Of a stretch of DNA of 64,000 nucleotides, positions 17,383 through 25,276 are shown in pieces. The stretch comes from Lacticaseibacillus pabuli (GTDB lineage: Bacteria; Bacillota; Bacilli; Lactobacillales; Lactobacillaceae), in the NCBI RefSeq assembly GCF_028736235.1, contig NZ_CP117884.1, positions 744,001-808,000 of the forward strand, in the 5' to 3' direction. The notes under the pieces were generated by a model that saw nothing but the letters and a program-made list of their open reading frames with translations, did not search any database and was not told where the DNA came from. A program made the position numbers and the translations under genes. The first letter of the stretch is position 1. Every line of letters starts with the position of its first letter.

Positions 17383-17395
17383 TTACTTATAGTAA
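17383..17395. promoter_or_regulatory. HxlR-type operator candidate before the quinone reductase
   Basis: TTACT-TAT-AGTAA is a short palindrome immediately before AAGGAG of the gene at 17408. Known HxlR operators (for example YodB, HypR) are similar short palindromes that include TTACT-like half-sites. The sites overlap the ribosome site. Confidence 0.5.
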
Positions 17396-17407
17396 GGAGA
17401 TGGCAAG

Positions 17408-18427
17408 ATGAAAGCAATTGGCTATACGGACAATTTAGCGATTGATAATCCCTTGAGCCTGACTGAGTTTAAGGCACCTGACCCTCAGGCTAGCGGGCAT
17501 GATTTGTTGGTCGCCGTATCAGCGGTATCAGTGAATCCGGTGGATACTTTGCAGCGACAGTTTGCGGCTCAAAAGGGCAATTTGCCGCGGGTGTTGGGTT
17601 ACGATGGCGTTGGTATTGTCCAGGCTGTCGGGGATGATGTAACGCTGTTCAAGCCGGGTGACCGGGTCTACTACGCCGGCGATATTACCCGGCCGGGCAG
17701 TAATGCGGCGGCGGAGCTCATCGATGAACGTTTGGTCGCGCTGGCTCCAAAATCGTTAACAGACGCGCAGGCGGCAGCCTTGCCACTGACGAGTCTGACC
17801 GCGTGGGAAGCATTATTTGAGGTGCTGGGCATTGACCCGACTGATCGGGCTAGCAACCAGCATCGTAGCATCCTGCTCATCAATGGCGCTGGTGGCGCTG
17901 GGTCCATGGCGGTGCAACTGGCACATTGGGCCGGGCTGCACGTGATTGCTTCAGCCTCACGTCCCGAAACCATTGCGTGGGTGGAAAAACTGGGCGCGGA
18001 TGAGGTTGTTAACCACCGGCACGACCTAGTCACAGAGGTGCGTGGTCATGGCCATCAATACGTGGACTACATTTTTGACCTGCACGATGCGGGCCGGAAT
18101 TGGGCGACGATGGCCGAGCTCATCGCACCCGGTGGCCGAATTGTGTCGATTACACATGCACCGGGCGTCGACGTGGATGCGTTGAAGGAAAAACGGGCGT
18201 CGTTTGGCTGGGAGTATATGTTTAGTAAGGCCATTTACCAGACTGACATGCTGAGTCAGCACGTCATCTTGCAGCAAGTGGCCAGTTTGATTGATGCTGG
18301 TCAGTTGCGCACGACTGCGACACAGTTCTTGTCCCCAATCACCGCCGTAAATTTGCGTCAAGCGCACGCGCTCGTCGAAAGCGGGCGTATGATTGGGAAG
18401 GTAGTTATTGCAAATCAGGAGGCATAA
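17408..18427 (+). CDS. Zinc-type alcohol dehydrogenase-like / quinone oxidoreductase (MDR superfamily)
   Basis: NADPH-dependent medium-chain reductase of 339 aa. The N-terminal catalytic domain contains VSVNPVDTLQR and LGYDGVGIVQAVG, and the Rossmann motif is INGAGGAGSMAVQLA (~158-172). The zinc-ligand cysteines of true alcohol dehydrogenases are absent, so it belongs with the zinc-free quinone/enone reductases (YogA/TIGR02817-like). TAAGGAG precedes the ATG. The nitroreductase gene starts 4 bp after its stop, so the two are an operon probably controlled by the divergent HxlR regulator. Confidence 0.9.
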   Translation: MKAIGYTDNLAIDNPLSLTEFKAPDPQASGHDLLVAVSAVSVNPVDTLQRQFAAQKGNLPRVLGYDGVGIVQAVGDDVTLFKPGDRVYYAGDITRPGSNAAAELIDERLVALAPKSLTDAQAAALPLTSLTAWEALFEVLGIDPTDRASNQHRSILLINGAGGAGSMAVQLAHWAGLHVIASASRPETIAWVEKLGADEVVNHRHDLVTEVRGHGHQYVDYIFDLHDAGRNWATMAELIAPGGRIVSITHAPGVDVDALKEKRASFGWEYMFSKAIYQTDMLSQHVILQQVASLIDAGQLRTTATQFLSPITAVNLRQAHALVESGRMIGKVVIANQEA

Positions 18428-18430
18428 TCA

Positions 18431-19075
18431 ATGTCAGAAGAAAGTATTCAACAGCAGCGCCATTCCGCGCGTGCGTTTAAGCAACAAGATGTTCCGGAAG
18501 ACGTCGTCAAGGCGGTTGTGGCCGACGCGCTCAACGCGCCATCTTGGGAGAACAGTCAGCCAGGTCGCATTTACGTCGCAACCGGTGCGACGGCAGCCAA
18601 GTTGCGCGCTCACCACGAGCGGGTCGTGACGAGTGGCCAAAAGAGTTGGGCTGAAGTGGTGCCACCCAAGCAGATGACCGGCTACATGGGCCAAAATGTG
18701 GATGACTGGTTGGCTTCTGTGCAGGACGCCATGGGACCAAAGGCGATGCAAGACTTCGGCAGTGCTGGTGCCCGTTTGTTCGACGCGCCAGTATTGGTTT
18801 ACATCACAGTGCCCAAGGATGCGACGATGTATGCGGCCTATGATGCGGGTGCACTTGGCTACGGTATTTTGCTCGCCGCAACTGCGCATGGTCTCAGCAG
18901 TGTGCCGGCGTACCAGCTGATCCGTTACCCAGAAGAAATCCGTACCCAGTTTGATATTCCGGACGATGAGGAAATCATGATGGGGATGGCGTTGGGTTAC
19001 CCAGACGACAGTCAGATTAATCAGTTGCGGACAACGCGGCAGCGCGTCGATGACGTACTGCAATTGCGTAAGTAG
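18431..19075 (+). CDS. Nitroreductase-family FMN protein
   Basis: FMN-dependent NAD(P)H nitro/quinone reductase of 214 aa. The N-terminal FMN-binding pattern is QQRHSARAFKQQDVP, with NAPSWENSQPGRIYV and the C-terminal AATAHGLSSVPAYQLIRYPEEIR. Membership in the nitroreductase family is clear; the natural substrate is not. AGGAGG lies at the end of the preceding gene, whose stop (TAA, 18425-18427) is 3 bases before this ATG. The operon with a quinone-reductase-like gene supports a detoxification role. Confidence 0.92.
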   Translation: MSEESIQQQRHSARAFKQQDVPEDVVKAVVADALNAPSWENSQPGRIYVATGATAAKLRAHHERVVTSGQKSWAEVVPPKQMTGYMGQNVDDWLASVQDAMGPKAMQDFGSAGARLFDAPVLVYITVPKDATMYAAYDAGALGYGILLAATAHGLSSVPAYQLIRYPEEIRTQFDIPDDEEIMMGMALGYPDDSQINQLRTTRQRVDDVLQLRK

Positions 19076-19087
19076 CAACAGAACGCG

Positions 19088-19118
19088 GCCCCTTGTCAGG
19101 ATGACAGGGGGTCTTTTT
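19088..19118 (+). terminator. Terminator after the nitroreductase
   Basis: CCCCTTGTCA and TGACAGGGGG arms, then TCTTTTTT. Confidence 0.8.
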
Positions 19119-19174
19119 TGCGGTTGGCGCGGTAAATCTAGGCCTTACCAAAATTGGGATTCTTTGCTAAAATA

Positions 19175-19198
19175 TTGTATACAATACACAGTATACAA
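19175..19198. promoter_or_regulatory. Inverted repeat in the promoter of the first acetyltransferase
   Basis: TTGTATAC-N8-GTATACAA; the first arm also forms the 10-bp palindrome TTGTATACAA. It lies 10 bases before the start codon and overlaps the expected -10/RBS region. It has operator form; no adjacent regulator gene is obvious. Confidence 0.5.
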
Positions 19199-19208
19199 GG
19201 AGAATGAA

Positions 19209-19835
19209 ATGAGCGAAGACAAAGAGTACCAACGCATGCTAGCGGGCAAGCTGTACATGACCAACAAAATACACGATGAGAACCGGGAGATGGCGGGGCG
19301 ATTAGTCGTCCAGAAAATCAACCAGCTACCCTTGGACCATGTCGCCGAAATAGCCGCCTTGGAGCAAGAACTCATCCATGGCAAACACCAGAAGATGTGG
19401 ATTCAGCCGCCATTCCGCGTTGATTTTGGTCGGCACATTGAGGTCGGGGAAAACTTCTACTGCAACGTCGACGCGGTGTTGCTCGATACGAACTGGATTC
19501 ACATCGGCGATAACGTGAAGATTGGGCCGCGGGTCAATCTCCTGACGGCCGGTCACCCGATAGATACGACGATTCGCGTGACGCAGCTCGAGTACGCCAA
19601 GCCCATCTGGATCGGCGATAATACCTGGATTGGCGGCAACGTTACGGTCGTCCCAGGCGTTCACATTGGTAACAATTGTGTGATTGGGGCAGGCGCCGTG
19701 GTCACGAAGGATATCCCAGATGGCGTCGTCGCAGTCGGGAATCCGGCCCGCGTGCTCCGGCAGATTGGCCAGCATGATCACGATGTCTGGCAGGCCGAGG
19801 TCGATGAATATAATGCGGACTGGGGGATTGTTTAG
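19209..19835 (+). CDS. Sugar O-acetyltransferase (maltose/galactoside acetyltransferase type), copy 1
   Basis: Left-handed beta-helix acetyltransferase of 208 aa using acetyl-CoA. The N-terminal MAT domain is KEYQRMLAGKLY; the catalytic His is in NLLTAGHPID, and hexapeptide repeats run through IWIGDNTWIGGNVTV and NNCVIGAGAVVTKDIP. It likely acetylates a sugar or glycoside; the substrate is unknown. ATG 19209 (AAGGAG seven bases upstream) is chosen over an upstream frame opening at 19050 that reads through the previous gene's terminator. It is followed by a close paralog (19913-20545), suggesting tandem duplication. Confidence 0.92.
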   Translation: MSEDKEYQRMLAGKLYMTNKIHDENREMAGRLVVQKINQLPLDHVAEIAALEQELIHGKHQKMWIQPPFRVDFGRHIEVGENFYCNVDAVLLDTNWIHIGDNVKIGPRVNLLTAGHPIDTTIRVTQLEYAKPIWIGDNTWIGGNVTVVPGVHIGNNCVIGAGAVVTKDIPDGVVAVGNPARVLRQIGQHDHDVWQAEVDEYNADWGIV

Positions 19836-19883
19836 CCCAGCGCATTAAGGGCTTACCATTTCACGGATAATTTGATATGGTAT

Positions 19884-19908
19884 CTCTGATATTGAAATCA
19901 GAGGAGAC
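19884..19908 (+). promoter_or_regulatory. Hairpin covering the ribosome site of the second acetyltransferase
   Basis: CTCTGAT (19884-19890) and ATCAGAG (19897-19903) are perfect arms with a 6-base loop, and the 3' arm runs into GAGGAGA, the Shine-Dalgarno for the TTG start at 19913. The stem could hide the ribosome site. Confidence 0.5.
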
Positions 19909-19912
19909 CAAA

Positions 19913-20545
19913 TTGTCAGAAGATAAAGATTACCAGCGGATGCTGGATGGCAAGCTGTACGTGACGGATAAGCTGCACGAAGACCACCGCGAATTTGAGG
20001 GGAAAGTCCTCGTGCAGAAGATTAACCAGCTACCGCAAGACAGGGCGCACATGGCCGAAACGATGCGCCTTGAGATGCAACTGGTGCACGGCAAGCACAA
20101 ACAGCTGTGGATTCAGCCACCATTTCAGGTTGATTTTGGCAAACACATCGAGATTGGCGAGAATTTCTACTGCAACGTCGACGCCATTCTGCTGGATACC
20201 AACTGGATTCGGATCGGGGACAACGTCAAGATTGGCCCGCGGGTGAACTTGTTTACGGCGGGACACCCGATCGATACCCCCATCCGCGTGTCGATGCTGG
20301 AGTATGCCAAGGAAATCCACATTGGCGATAACACCTGGATTGGCGGCAACGTGACGGTTGTGCCCGGTGTGTCGATTGGCAAGAACTGCGTCATCGGCGC
20401 GGGTGCGGTAGTCACCAAGGATATCCCCGATGGCGTCATCGCGGTCGGCAATCCGGCACGCATTTTACGCAAGATTGGTAAGAAGGATCACGACATCTGG
20501 CAGGCCCAGGCGGACGATTATTACCGTGATTGGGCGAATGACTAA
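19913..20545 (+). CDS. Sugar O-acetyltransferase (maltose/galactoside acetyltransferase type), copy 2
   Basis: Paralog of the preceding gene, 210 aa, with the same MAT domain (KDYQRMLDGKLY), the catalytic His in FTAGHPID, and the hexapeptide repeats. The two align end to end without internal gaps apart from a two-residue difference. The start is TTG at 19913: GAGGAGA is five bases upstream and the protein then begins with SEDKDYQ exactly like copy 1 (SEDKEYQ). An earlier ATG at 19877 lies before the ribosome site. It has its own short leader with a hairpin. Confidence 0.92.
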   Translation: MSEDKDYQRMLDGKLYVTDKLHEDHREFEGKVLVQKINQLPQDRAHMAETMRLEMQLVHGKHKQLWIQPPFQVDFGKHIEIGENFYCNVDAILLDTNWIRIGDNVKIGPRVNLFTAGHPIDTPIRVSMLEYAKEIHIGDNTWIGGNVTVVPGVSIGKNCVIGAGAVVTKDIPDGVIAVGNPARILRKIGKKDHDIWQAQADDYYRDWAND

Positions 20546-20565
20546 TTGAGCTATTTTCTGAAATG

Positions 20566-20606
20566 AGCGTCACTCCACGGACAGTCTTTGTGGGGTGGCG
20601 CTTGTC
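20566..20606 (+). terminator. Weak terminator after the acetyltransferases
   Basis: AGCGTCACTCCAC and GTGGGGTGGCGCT arms; only CTTGT follows, so termination may be inefficient. Confidence 0.5.
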
Positions 20607-20713
20607 ATGCTTGTTGGCGACACATTCCAATAATGAAAGCATGATGAAAATATTAATATGGCTTAATTACGTTTTCCGTGAACCGCTATTCGTCGCGACA
20701 GTAAATTGGTAGA

Positions 20714-20742
20714 CTGTACTTATACGCATTGATACAGTACAG
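20714..20742. promoter_or_regulatory. Inverted repeat in the alcohol dehydrogenase promoter
   Basis: CTGTAC-N17-GTACAG upstream of the ATG at 20761, enclosing likely promoter sequence (TTGATACAGT). Operator form only; no regulator is nearby. Confidence 0.35.
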
Positions 20743-20760
20743 ACAGGAGAAATACACACT

Positions 20761-21801
20761 ATGAAGACAGCAGTATTTGTTGAACCAGGTAAAATTGAAC
20801 CCCAGACCTTACCCAACCCGACCATCGACGCACCCGACCAGGCAATCCTAAAGGTTGTCCGGGCCTGCGTCTGCGGCTCCGACCTCTGGCCATTCCGTGG
20901 TCTGGATGAACGCAAGCACAACACACCAATTGGCCACGAAGCCATCGGGGTGGTCCAAGAAGTTGGTGCCGATGTGACCAACGTGAAGCCTGGCGACTTT
21001 GTCATCGCACCCTTCACCCATGGTTGTGGTCATTGTGCCGCATGTTTGGCCGGTTTCGACGGTGACTGCATGAACATTCCCACCGCACCTGGCGTTGGTT
21101 ACCAAAGTGAATACCTGCGCTACACCAATGCTAATTGGGGTCTCGTGAAGATTCCCGGCACGCCTGATGATTACACCGACGCACAGCTCAACGACCTGCT
21201 GACACTCTCCGATGTCATGGCAACCGGCTACCACGCGGCACATACCGCCGAAGTGAAGCCTGGCGATACCGTCGCTGTCATGGGTGACGGGGCAGTTGGC
21301 CTCTGCGGTGTGATTGCGGCCAAGTTGATGGGTGCCAAGCGCATCATCGCCATGAGCCGGCACGAAGACCGCGCCAAGCTCGCCCGCGAATTTGGTGCCA
21401 CCGACGTTGTGCCAGAGCGCGACGACGCGGCTGTTGACCACGTGATGCAGCTGACCGACGCTGCCGGCGTGGATGCGGTGCTCGAATGTGTCGGGACGGA
21501 GCAATCCGTTGAAACCGCCGTTCGTTTGGGCCGCCCGGGTGCTGTTGTGGGCCGTGTTGGTCTGCCACAGAACCCAATGATGAACACGAACAAGCTCTTC
21601 TGGAAGAACATTGGCTTGCGCGGCGGGATTGCGGCCGTAACCACTTATGACCGTAGCGTGTTACTTGACGCTGTTCTGAAGGGCGACATTCACCCAGGCA
21701 AGGTCTTCACCCAGCGGTTTGACCTGGACCATATCGAGGATGCCTACAAGGCGATGGATGAACGCAAGGCAATTAAGTCTTTGCTTGTGATCAGCCAGTA
21801 A
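20761..21801 (+). CDS. Zinc-dependent alcohol dehydrogenase (MDR family)
   Basis: NAD(P)-dependent dehydrogenase of 346 aa. The catalytic zinc ligands are C37 in VCGSDLW and GHEAIGVV at ~60; the structural zinc site is the four-cysteine loop GCGHCAACLAGFDGDC (~90-105). The Rossmann motif is VMGDGAVGLCGVIAA. This is a full-length member of the threonine/sorbitol/formaldehyde-like dehydrogenase group; the substrate alcohol is unknown. ACAGGAG precedes the ATG. Monocistronic. Confidence 0.92.
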   Translation: MKTAVFVEPGKIEPQTLPNPTIDAPDQAILKVVRACVCGSDLWPFRGLDERKHNTPIGHEAIGVVQEVGADVTNVKPGDFVIAPFTHGCGHCAACLAGFDGDCMNIPTAPGVGYQSEYLRYTNANWGLVKIPGTPDDYTDAQLNDLLTLSDVMATGYHAAHTAEVKPGDTVAVMGDGAVGLCGVIAAKLMGAKRIIAMSRHEDRAKLAREFGATDVVPERDDAAVDHVMQLTDAAGVDAVLECVGTEQSVETAVRLGRPGAVVGRVGLPQNPMMNTNKLFWKNIGLRGGIAAVTTYDRSVLLDAVLKGDIHPGKVFTQRFDLDHIEDAYKAMDERKAIKSLLVISQ

Positions 21802-21816
21802 TTACAGCGCCACTCA

Positions 21817-21844
21817 AAGCCATCGTGATTGCGGTGGCTTTTTG
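21817..21844 (+). terminator. Terminator after the alcohol dehydrogenase
   Basis: AAAGCCATCG and CGGTGGCTTT (one G-T pair) with a short loop, then TTT. Confidence 0.75.
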
Positions 21845-21920
21845 AATACGCTGCAAAATATCGACATTTGAAGAGGGCAGGCGCACAATATAGTTAAATA
21901 ACTATAAGGGGTTGGTTACC

Positions 21921-22523
21921 ATGAATAAAGGGCGTATTGAAGCCTTCACGGACGCAGTCATTGCGATTATTGTCACGATTATGATCTTGGAATTTAAAAC
22001 GCCGGAATCCCTGCGACTGTCTGCCATACTGACCCAGCTTCCTTACCTGGTGTCCTACTTTGTGGGTGCGATGTTCATCGCGACGTCTTGGTACAACCAC
22101 CATTATCTCTTTGCAAAGACGAAAGTGGTCACCAAGGCCGTGTTCTGGGCCAACAATGCCTGGATGTTCGGCACTTCATTTCTCCCCGTGGCCACGGCCT
22201 GGGTTAGCCGCGATTTGAACGCCCGTGGGCCGGAAATTTTTTACACCATTGCTTACACGGTGTGGACGGTGGCCTATATCGTCCTGACTTACACGATTGT
22301 CCACGCGAATGAACGCGCGGGTCATCCGGAAGTTGCCGCTGCAATCCGCGCCATGCCGGTGACACATTACTTCACACGGTGGCAGTTTGTCATTATTCAA
22401 ATTATCGCGCAAGTTTTGGCGCTGATTTTCTTCCCGGCACTGAACCTGGTGATTGTCATTCTGCTAATCATCTGGGTTGCCTTTAATAGTAACGATGATA
22501 GCGACAAACTGTTTAACGATTAA
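21921..22523 (+). CDS. TMEM175-family (DUF1211) membrane protein, putative K+ channel; paralog 2 of 3
   Basis: Multi-pass membrane protein of 200 aa beginning MNKGRIEAFTDAVIAIIV, with the same RxxxF(T)D and LEF signature as the protein at 4552-5112. About six hydrophobic segments. By family a potassium channel; not shown. The ATG at 21921 aligns with the paralogs; an upstream TTG in frame at 21912 is ignored. AAGGGG is the likely ribosome site. The next gene starts 23 bp later, so the two may be co-transcribed. Confidence 0.85.
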   Translation: MNKGRIEAFTDAVIAIIVTIMILEFKTPESLRLSAILTQLPYLVSYFVGAMFIATSWYNHHYLFAKTKVVTKAVFWANNAWMFGTSFLPVATAWVSRDLNARGPEIFYTIAYTVWTVAYIVLTYTIVHANERAGHPEVAAAIRAMPVTHYFTRWQFVIIQIIAQVLALIFFPALNLVIVILLIIWVAFNSNDDSDKLFND

Positions 22524-22546
22524 CCGGTCAAAGGAGGCAAAACGCC

Positions 22547-23095
22547 ATGATGATGATGTGGACAAGTATTTTTATCGGCTTTATGCTAGTCGTCGCTGTG
22601 GGCACGGGTGTGATTGTGTACGTCGCGGTCACACGGGCACAGCGGTCGAATGGTGTCTATGAACAATACGCACGCAACCATGGCTATGCCTTCGACCGTG
22701 CGATGGGCCTCAGCCATTACCGTGAAGCCAACTGGAGCACTGAACACGCGGCGGCCGGGCTAACAAATGAGAATCCCGCGTTGAATACGTACGCAGATTT
22801 CGCTTCGTTTCCGTTTGGCCGGGGTGCGGACCGGCGCGTTGAGTTCGTGATCTCCGGTGAGTATGACGGCCACCAGTTCGCGGCCTTCACATATCGGTTC
22901 ACCGGCACCACGGTCGATGGCTCCCACGGTGGTATTTTTGGCCTCGTGATGATCAAGACGAATGAGGCGCGCGAGACCCTGCCACCGGACACCGTTTTTG
23001 AAGGCGATTGGCTGTGGCATTACGCGACGGGCAACCTCGTCGTGGCGCAGATTGAACCAACACTCCAGACCTTAGTGGGATTAACAGAAGAATAG
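22547..23095 (+). CDS. Uncharacterised protein with one N-terminal membrane segment
   Basis: Protein of 182 aa not recognised. Residues ~5-30 are hydrophobic (a membrane anchor); the remaining ~150 residues are soluble and look like a mixed alpha/beta domain with a YDGHQFAAFTYRF strand pair, similar in style to DUF3137-type proteins. AAAGGAGG precedes the ATG, 23 bp after the TMEM175 gene. The anchor followed by a soluble domain on the cytosolic or external face cannot be oriented from sequence. Conserved context with the TMEM175 gene is the only functional hint. Confidence 0.75.
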   Translation: MMMMWTSIFIGFMLVVAVGTGVIVYVAVTRAQRSNGVYEQYARNHGYAFDRAMGLSHYREANWSTEHAAAGLTNENPALNTYADFASFPFGRGADRRVEFVISGEYDGHQFAAFTYRFTGTTVDGSHGGIFGLVMIKTNEARETLPPDTVFEGDWLWHYATGNLVVAQIEPTLQTLVGLTEE

Positions 23096-23102
23096 CCGGA
23101 CC

Positions 23103-23136
23103 AGCCAGGACTGCGATTGTCAGTTCTGGCTTTTTT
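23103..23136 (+). terminator. Terminator
   Basis: AGCCAGGACTG and CAGTTCTGGCT around CGATTGT, then TTTTTT. Confidence 0.85.
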
Positions 23137-23213
23137 GCGCAAAAAAACAGGCAGCACACGTCCAATTTGGGGGGAGACGTGAAACTGTCTGTTCAATTTA
23201 GGAGATGCTGTAC

Positions 23214-23273
23214 ATGAAAAACTCATTGCTGAGTGGAAGTGTAAACTTGTCTTTCTTCGGGAGACACCTTTAG
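23214..23273 (+). CDS. Possible small ORF (19 aa)
   Basis: ATG at 23214 with TTAGGAG (23198-23204) at an acceptable spacing opens a 20-codon frame ending TAG. The peptide MKNSLLSGSVNLSFFGRHL is not recognised. It lies in the 300-bp gap between converging genes and has no downstream partner on its strand. Confidence 0.25.
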   Translation: MKNSLLSGSVNLSFFGRHL

Positions 23274-23345
23274 TTTATCTGGTTTTCGTAAATTGGTCGC
23301 AAAATTCGCTGAGCGTAGGTAATTTTGCGCTAAGCGTCGTATTTG

Positions 23346-23386
23346 CAAAAAATCCGCACCATTGACTGGCGCGGATGATGGTGCGG
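23346..23386 (-). terminator. Terminator for the second DHA2 exporter
   Basis: On the minus strand CCGCACCAT and ATGGTGCGG enclose a ~16-base loop and are followed by ATTTTTTG. Confidence 0.75.
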
Positions 23387-23395
23387 CATGTTTGT

Positions 23396-24814
23396 TTAGT
23401 TTGCTTTTGATTTGGACCGACGCAGGCGCACGACCCGAACCAGGACCACAACGAGTCCTAACACGGAGAGCGCAGCGCTCCCCCAGAAGACGTTGGCAAA
23501 GGCGCTGAGAAAGCCGGTGGTTGCAGGTGTGATGCGGTTCACACCAGGCAACTGGATGAACATCAGAATGGCCCCGAAAGTCATCCCAAAGGTCATGCCG
23601 AGGGTCCGGGCAAAGGAATTAAGTGATCCCGCAACACCGCCCAATTTCTGCGGCACGGTGTCCATGGTGAGCGCATTGTTCGGTGATAGAAAGAGTCCGA
23701 GCCCAACCCCGTTGAGCACAATCGGCCAGAGAATGAGGAACATGTTGTTGGTCGCGGGGTACAGCGCGTAACCGGCTTGCGAAACGATGAGGATAATCAG
23801 CCCGAGTACCGTGAGCCAGTAGCGGTTCCAGTGGTCGGCGAGGTAGCCGGCAATCGGTGTGATCAGCAGCATCGTTGCGCTTTGGCCCATCATGAGCAGG
23901 CCGCTCGCGAATGGCTGGATACCCAAGAAACTCTGCAGGTAGAACGGCAGGAGAATGTTGGAAATCGCGTTGACCAACATGACGATGAGCAGGGTCGCCA
24001 CGGAAATCATGTAGTCAGGGTTCCGCAGTAGTTGCGGGTCAATCCACGGTGACTTGGAGCGGTCGTCCTGAATAAAGGAAGCGACGGTCAACGCGGCCCC
24101 CGCGATCAGGCCGACCCATGCCAGTAGCTGCCAGCGTGGCTGTGAAATCAGGGCGCCACCGACGAAGAAGGCAATGATGCCGAACGTGAACAGGTTTTGC
24201 CCCGTCCAGTTGGCACCACTCCAAATTTGCTTAACGGTGGCACGCTGTGGAATGGTTGGCTTCAGCACCCGCCACCCGACGAGCAGAATTACGACGCCAA
24301 GCGGTACGTTGATCAGGTAAATCCAGCGCCAGGACAGCAGGCTGATGAGCAAGCCACCAACCGCAGGCCCAGAGATTGCGCCGACAGAGGTGAACATGGA
24401 AACGATGGCGAGGGCCTCAGCACGCGTCGCGCTCGGGAAGTTGTCGCTGATAATGCCCATCCCGTTGGCCATGGTCATCGCAATTCCGACAGCCTGAACG
24501 ACACGGCCCAGGAGTAGCAGGATAAAGGTAGGCGCGATGCCGGCAAACAAGGAGCCAAAGACGAAGACCAGGCCACCCGCGAAGAACACGCTTCGTTTAG
24601 AGAGGAGGTCCCCAATGTGGCCGAACATGACGAGCAAGATGGTACTTGTGACCAGCCCAACGGTGACCGCCCACGTTGCCGTGCTATTACTGATATCAAA
24701 ATCACGTGACAACTGTGGTAAAGCCAGGGTGAGACTGGAGCCAGATAGACTGGTTAACAATGAAATCAGTCCCAGTACCATCACCGTTTGATATTCGTGA
24801 TGTTTTGTTGCCAT
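23396..24814 (-). CDS. DHA2-family (EmrB/QacA-like) MFS exporter
   Basis: Membrane exporter of 472 aa with about 14 hydrophobic segments. Motif A-like GHIGDLLSKRSVFF follows helix 2, and SGPAVGGLLISLLSWRWIYLIN is the antiporter motif C region. The substrate is unknown. The ATG at 24814 follows a run GGGGG (about 12 bases). A perfect 14-bp palindrome at 24909-24922 lies in its upstream region. No regulator gene is adjacent, unlike the exporter at 2229-3845, to which it is only distantly similar. Confidence 0.92.
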   Translation of the reverse strand: MATKHHEYQTVMVLGLISLLTSLSGSSLTLALPQLSRDFDISNSTATWAVTVGLVTSTILLVMFGHIGDLLSKRSVFFAGGLVFVFGSLFAGIAPTFILLLLGRVVQAVGIAMTMANGMGIISDNFPSATRAEALAIVSMFTSVGAISGPAVGGLLISLLSWRWIYLINVPLGVVILLVGWRVLKPTIPQRATVKQIWSGANWTGQNLFTFGIIAFFVGGALISQPRWQLLAWVGLIAGAALTVASFIQDDRSKSPWIDPQLLRNPDYMISVATLLIVMLVNAISNILLPFYLQSFLGIQPFASGLLMMGQSATMLLITPIAGYLADHWNRYWLTVLGLIILIVSQAGYALYPATNNMFLILWPIVLNGVGLGLFLSPNNALTMDTVPQKLGGVAGSLNSFARTLGMTFGMTFGAILMFIQLPGVNRITPATTGFLSAFANVFWGSAALSVLGLVVVLVRVVRLRRSKSKAN

Positions 24815-25225
24815 GATGATTACCCCCTTATCGACTTAAACGTGTGGCTTGGTGTTCTTATATCGTAAGGACATCACCTTTTACTAAGATTGTAGTGCTT
24901 ACTAATAGTAACTTGCAAGTTAGAAATAACGATAATTTGATATTTGTCGACAATGAACATCCTGGTTTCACTTGACTATGTCCCAGTTGCTATGAATTTC
25001 TTGAAAGTTGCCTTTGGGGCGGTGCAACGAGTCACTGTTCTTGTTATAGTGCGGTACAGACGAACAGCAAAAATGTGACAATATCAAATAGCATGAACGT
25101 TAATACAACAATTTGATAACTGCAAAATGTGGTGTCTGTATTTGGTGACGTGTCGGTTCATCTGAATCGCATCACACTATCGAACCAGGTGAGCGAGCGT
25201 GCGAGCTAGTGAAACCCATGATGGT
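24815..25225. other. 411-bp gene-poor stretch upstream of the DHA2 exporter
   Basis: Contains the perfect palindrome TAACTTGCAAGTTA (24909-24922), a candidate operator 95 bp before the exporter start, and nothing else clearly functional. A 41-codon frame at 24953-25078 lacks a ribosome site and is not called. Confidence 0.6.
24909..24922. promoter_or_regulatory. Perfect palindrome TAACTTGCAAGTTA
   Basis: A 14-bp perfect dyad in the upstream region of the DHA2 exporter; TTACTAATAGTAA (24898-24910) overlaps its left side as a second weaker dyad. Both look like regulator sites. Confidence 0.55.
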
Positions 25226-25255
25226 TGCAAAAAAAAGCCTCCACGATGGGAGACT
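25226..25255 (-). terminator. Terminator for adenosine deaminase
   Basis: Minus strand AGTCTCC and GGAGGCT around CATCGT, then TTTTTTTT (25227-25236 is the A run on the plus strand). Confidence 0.75.
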
Positions 25256-25276
25256 ATGGGTTGAATGACATTTGTT

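Noticed and set aside
24953..25078. 41-codon frame in the DHA2 upstream region
   Set aside because: No ribosome site and no similarity; overlaps presumed regulatory DNA.
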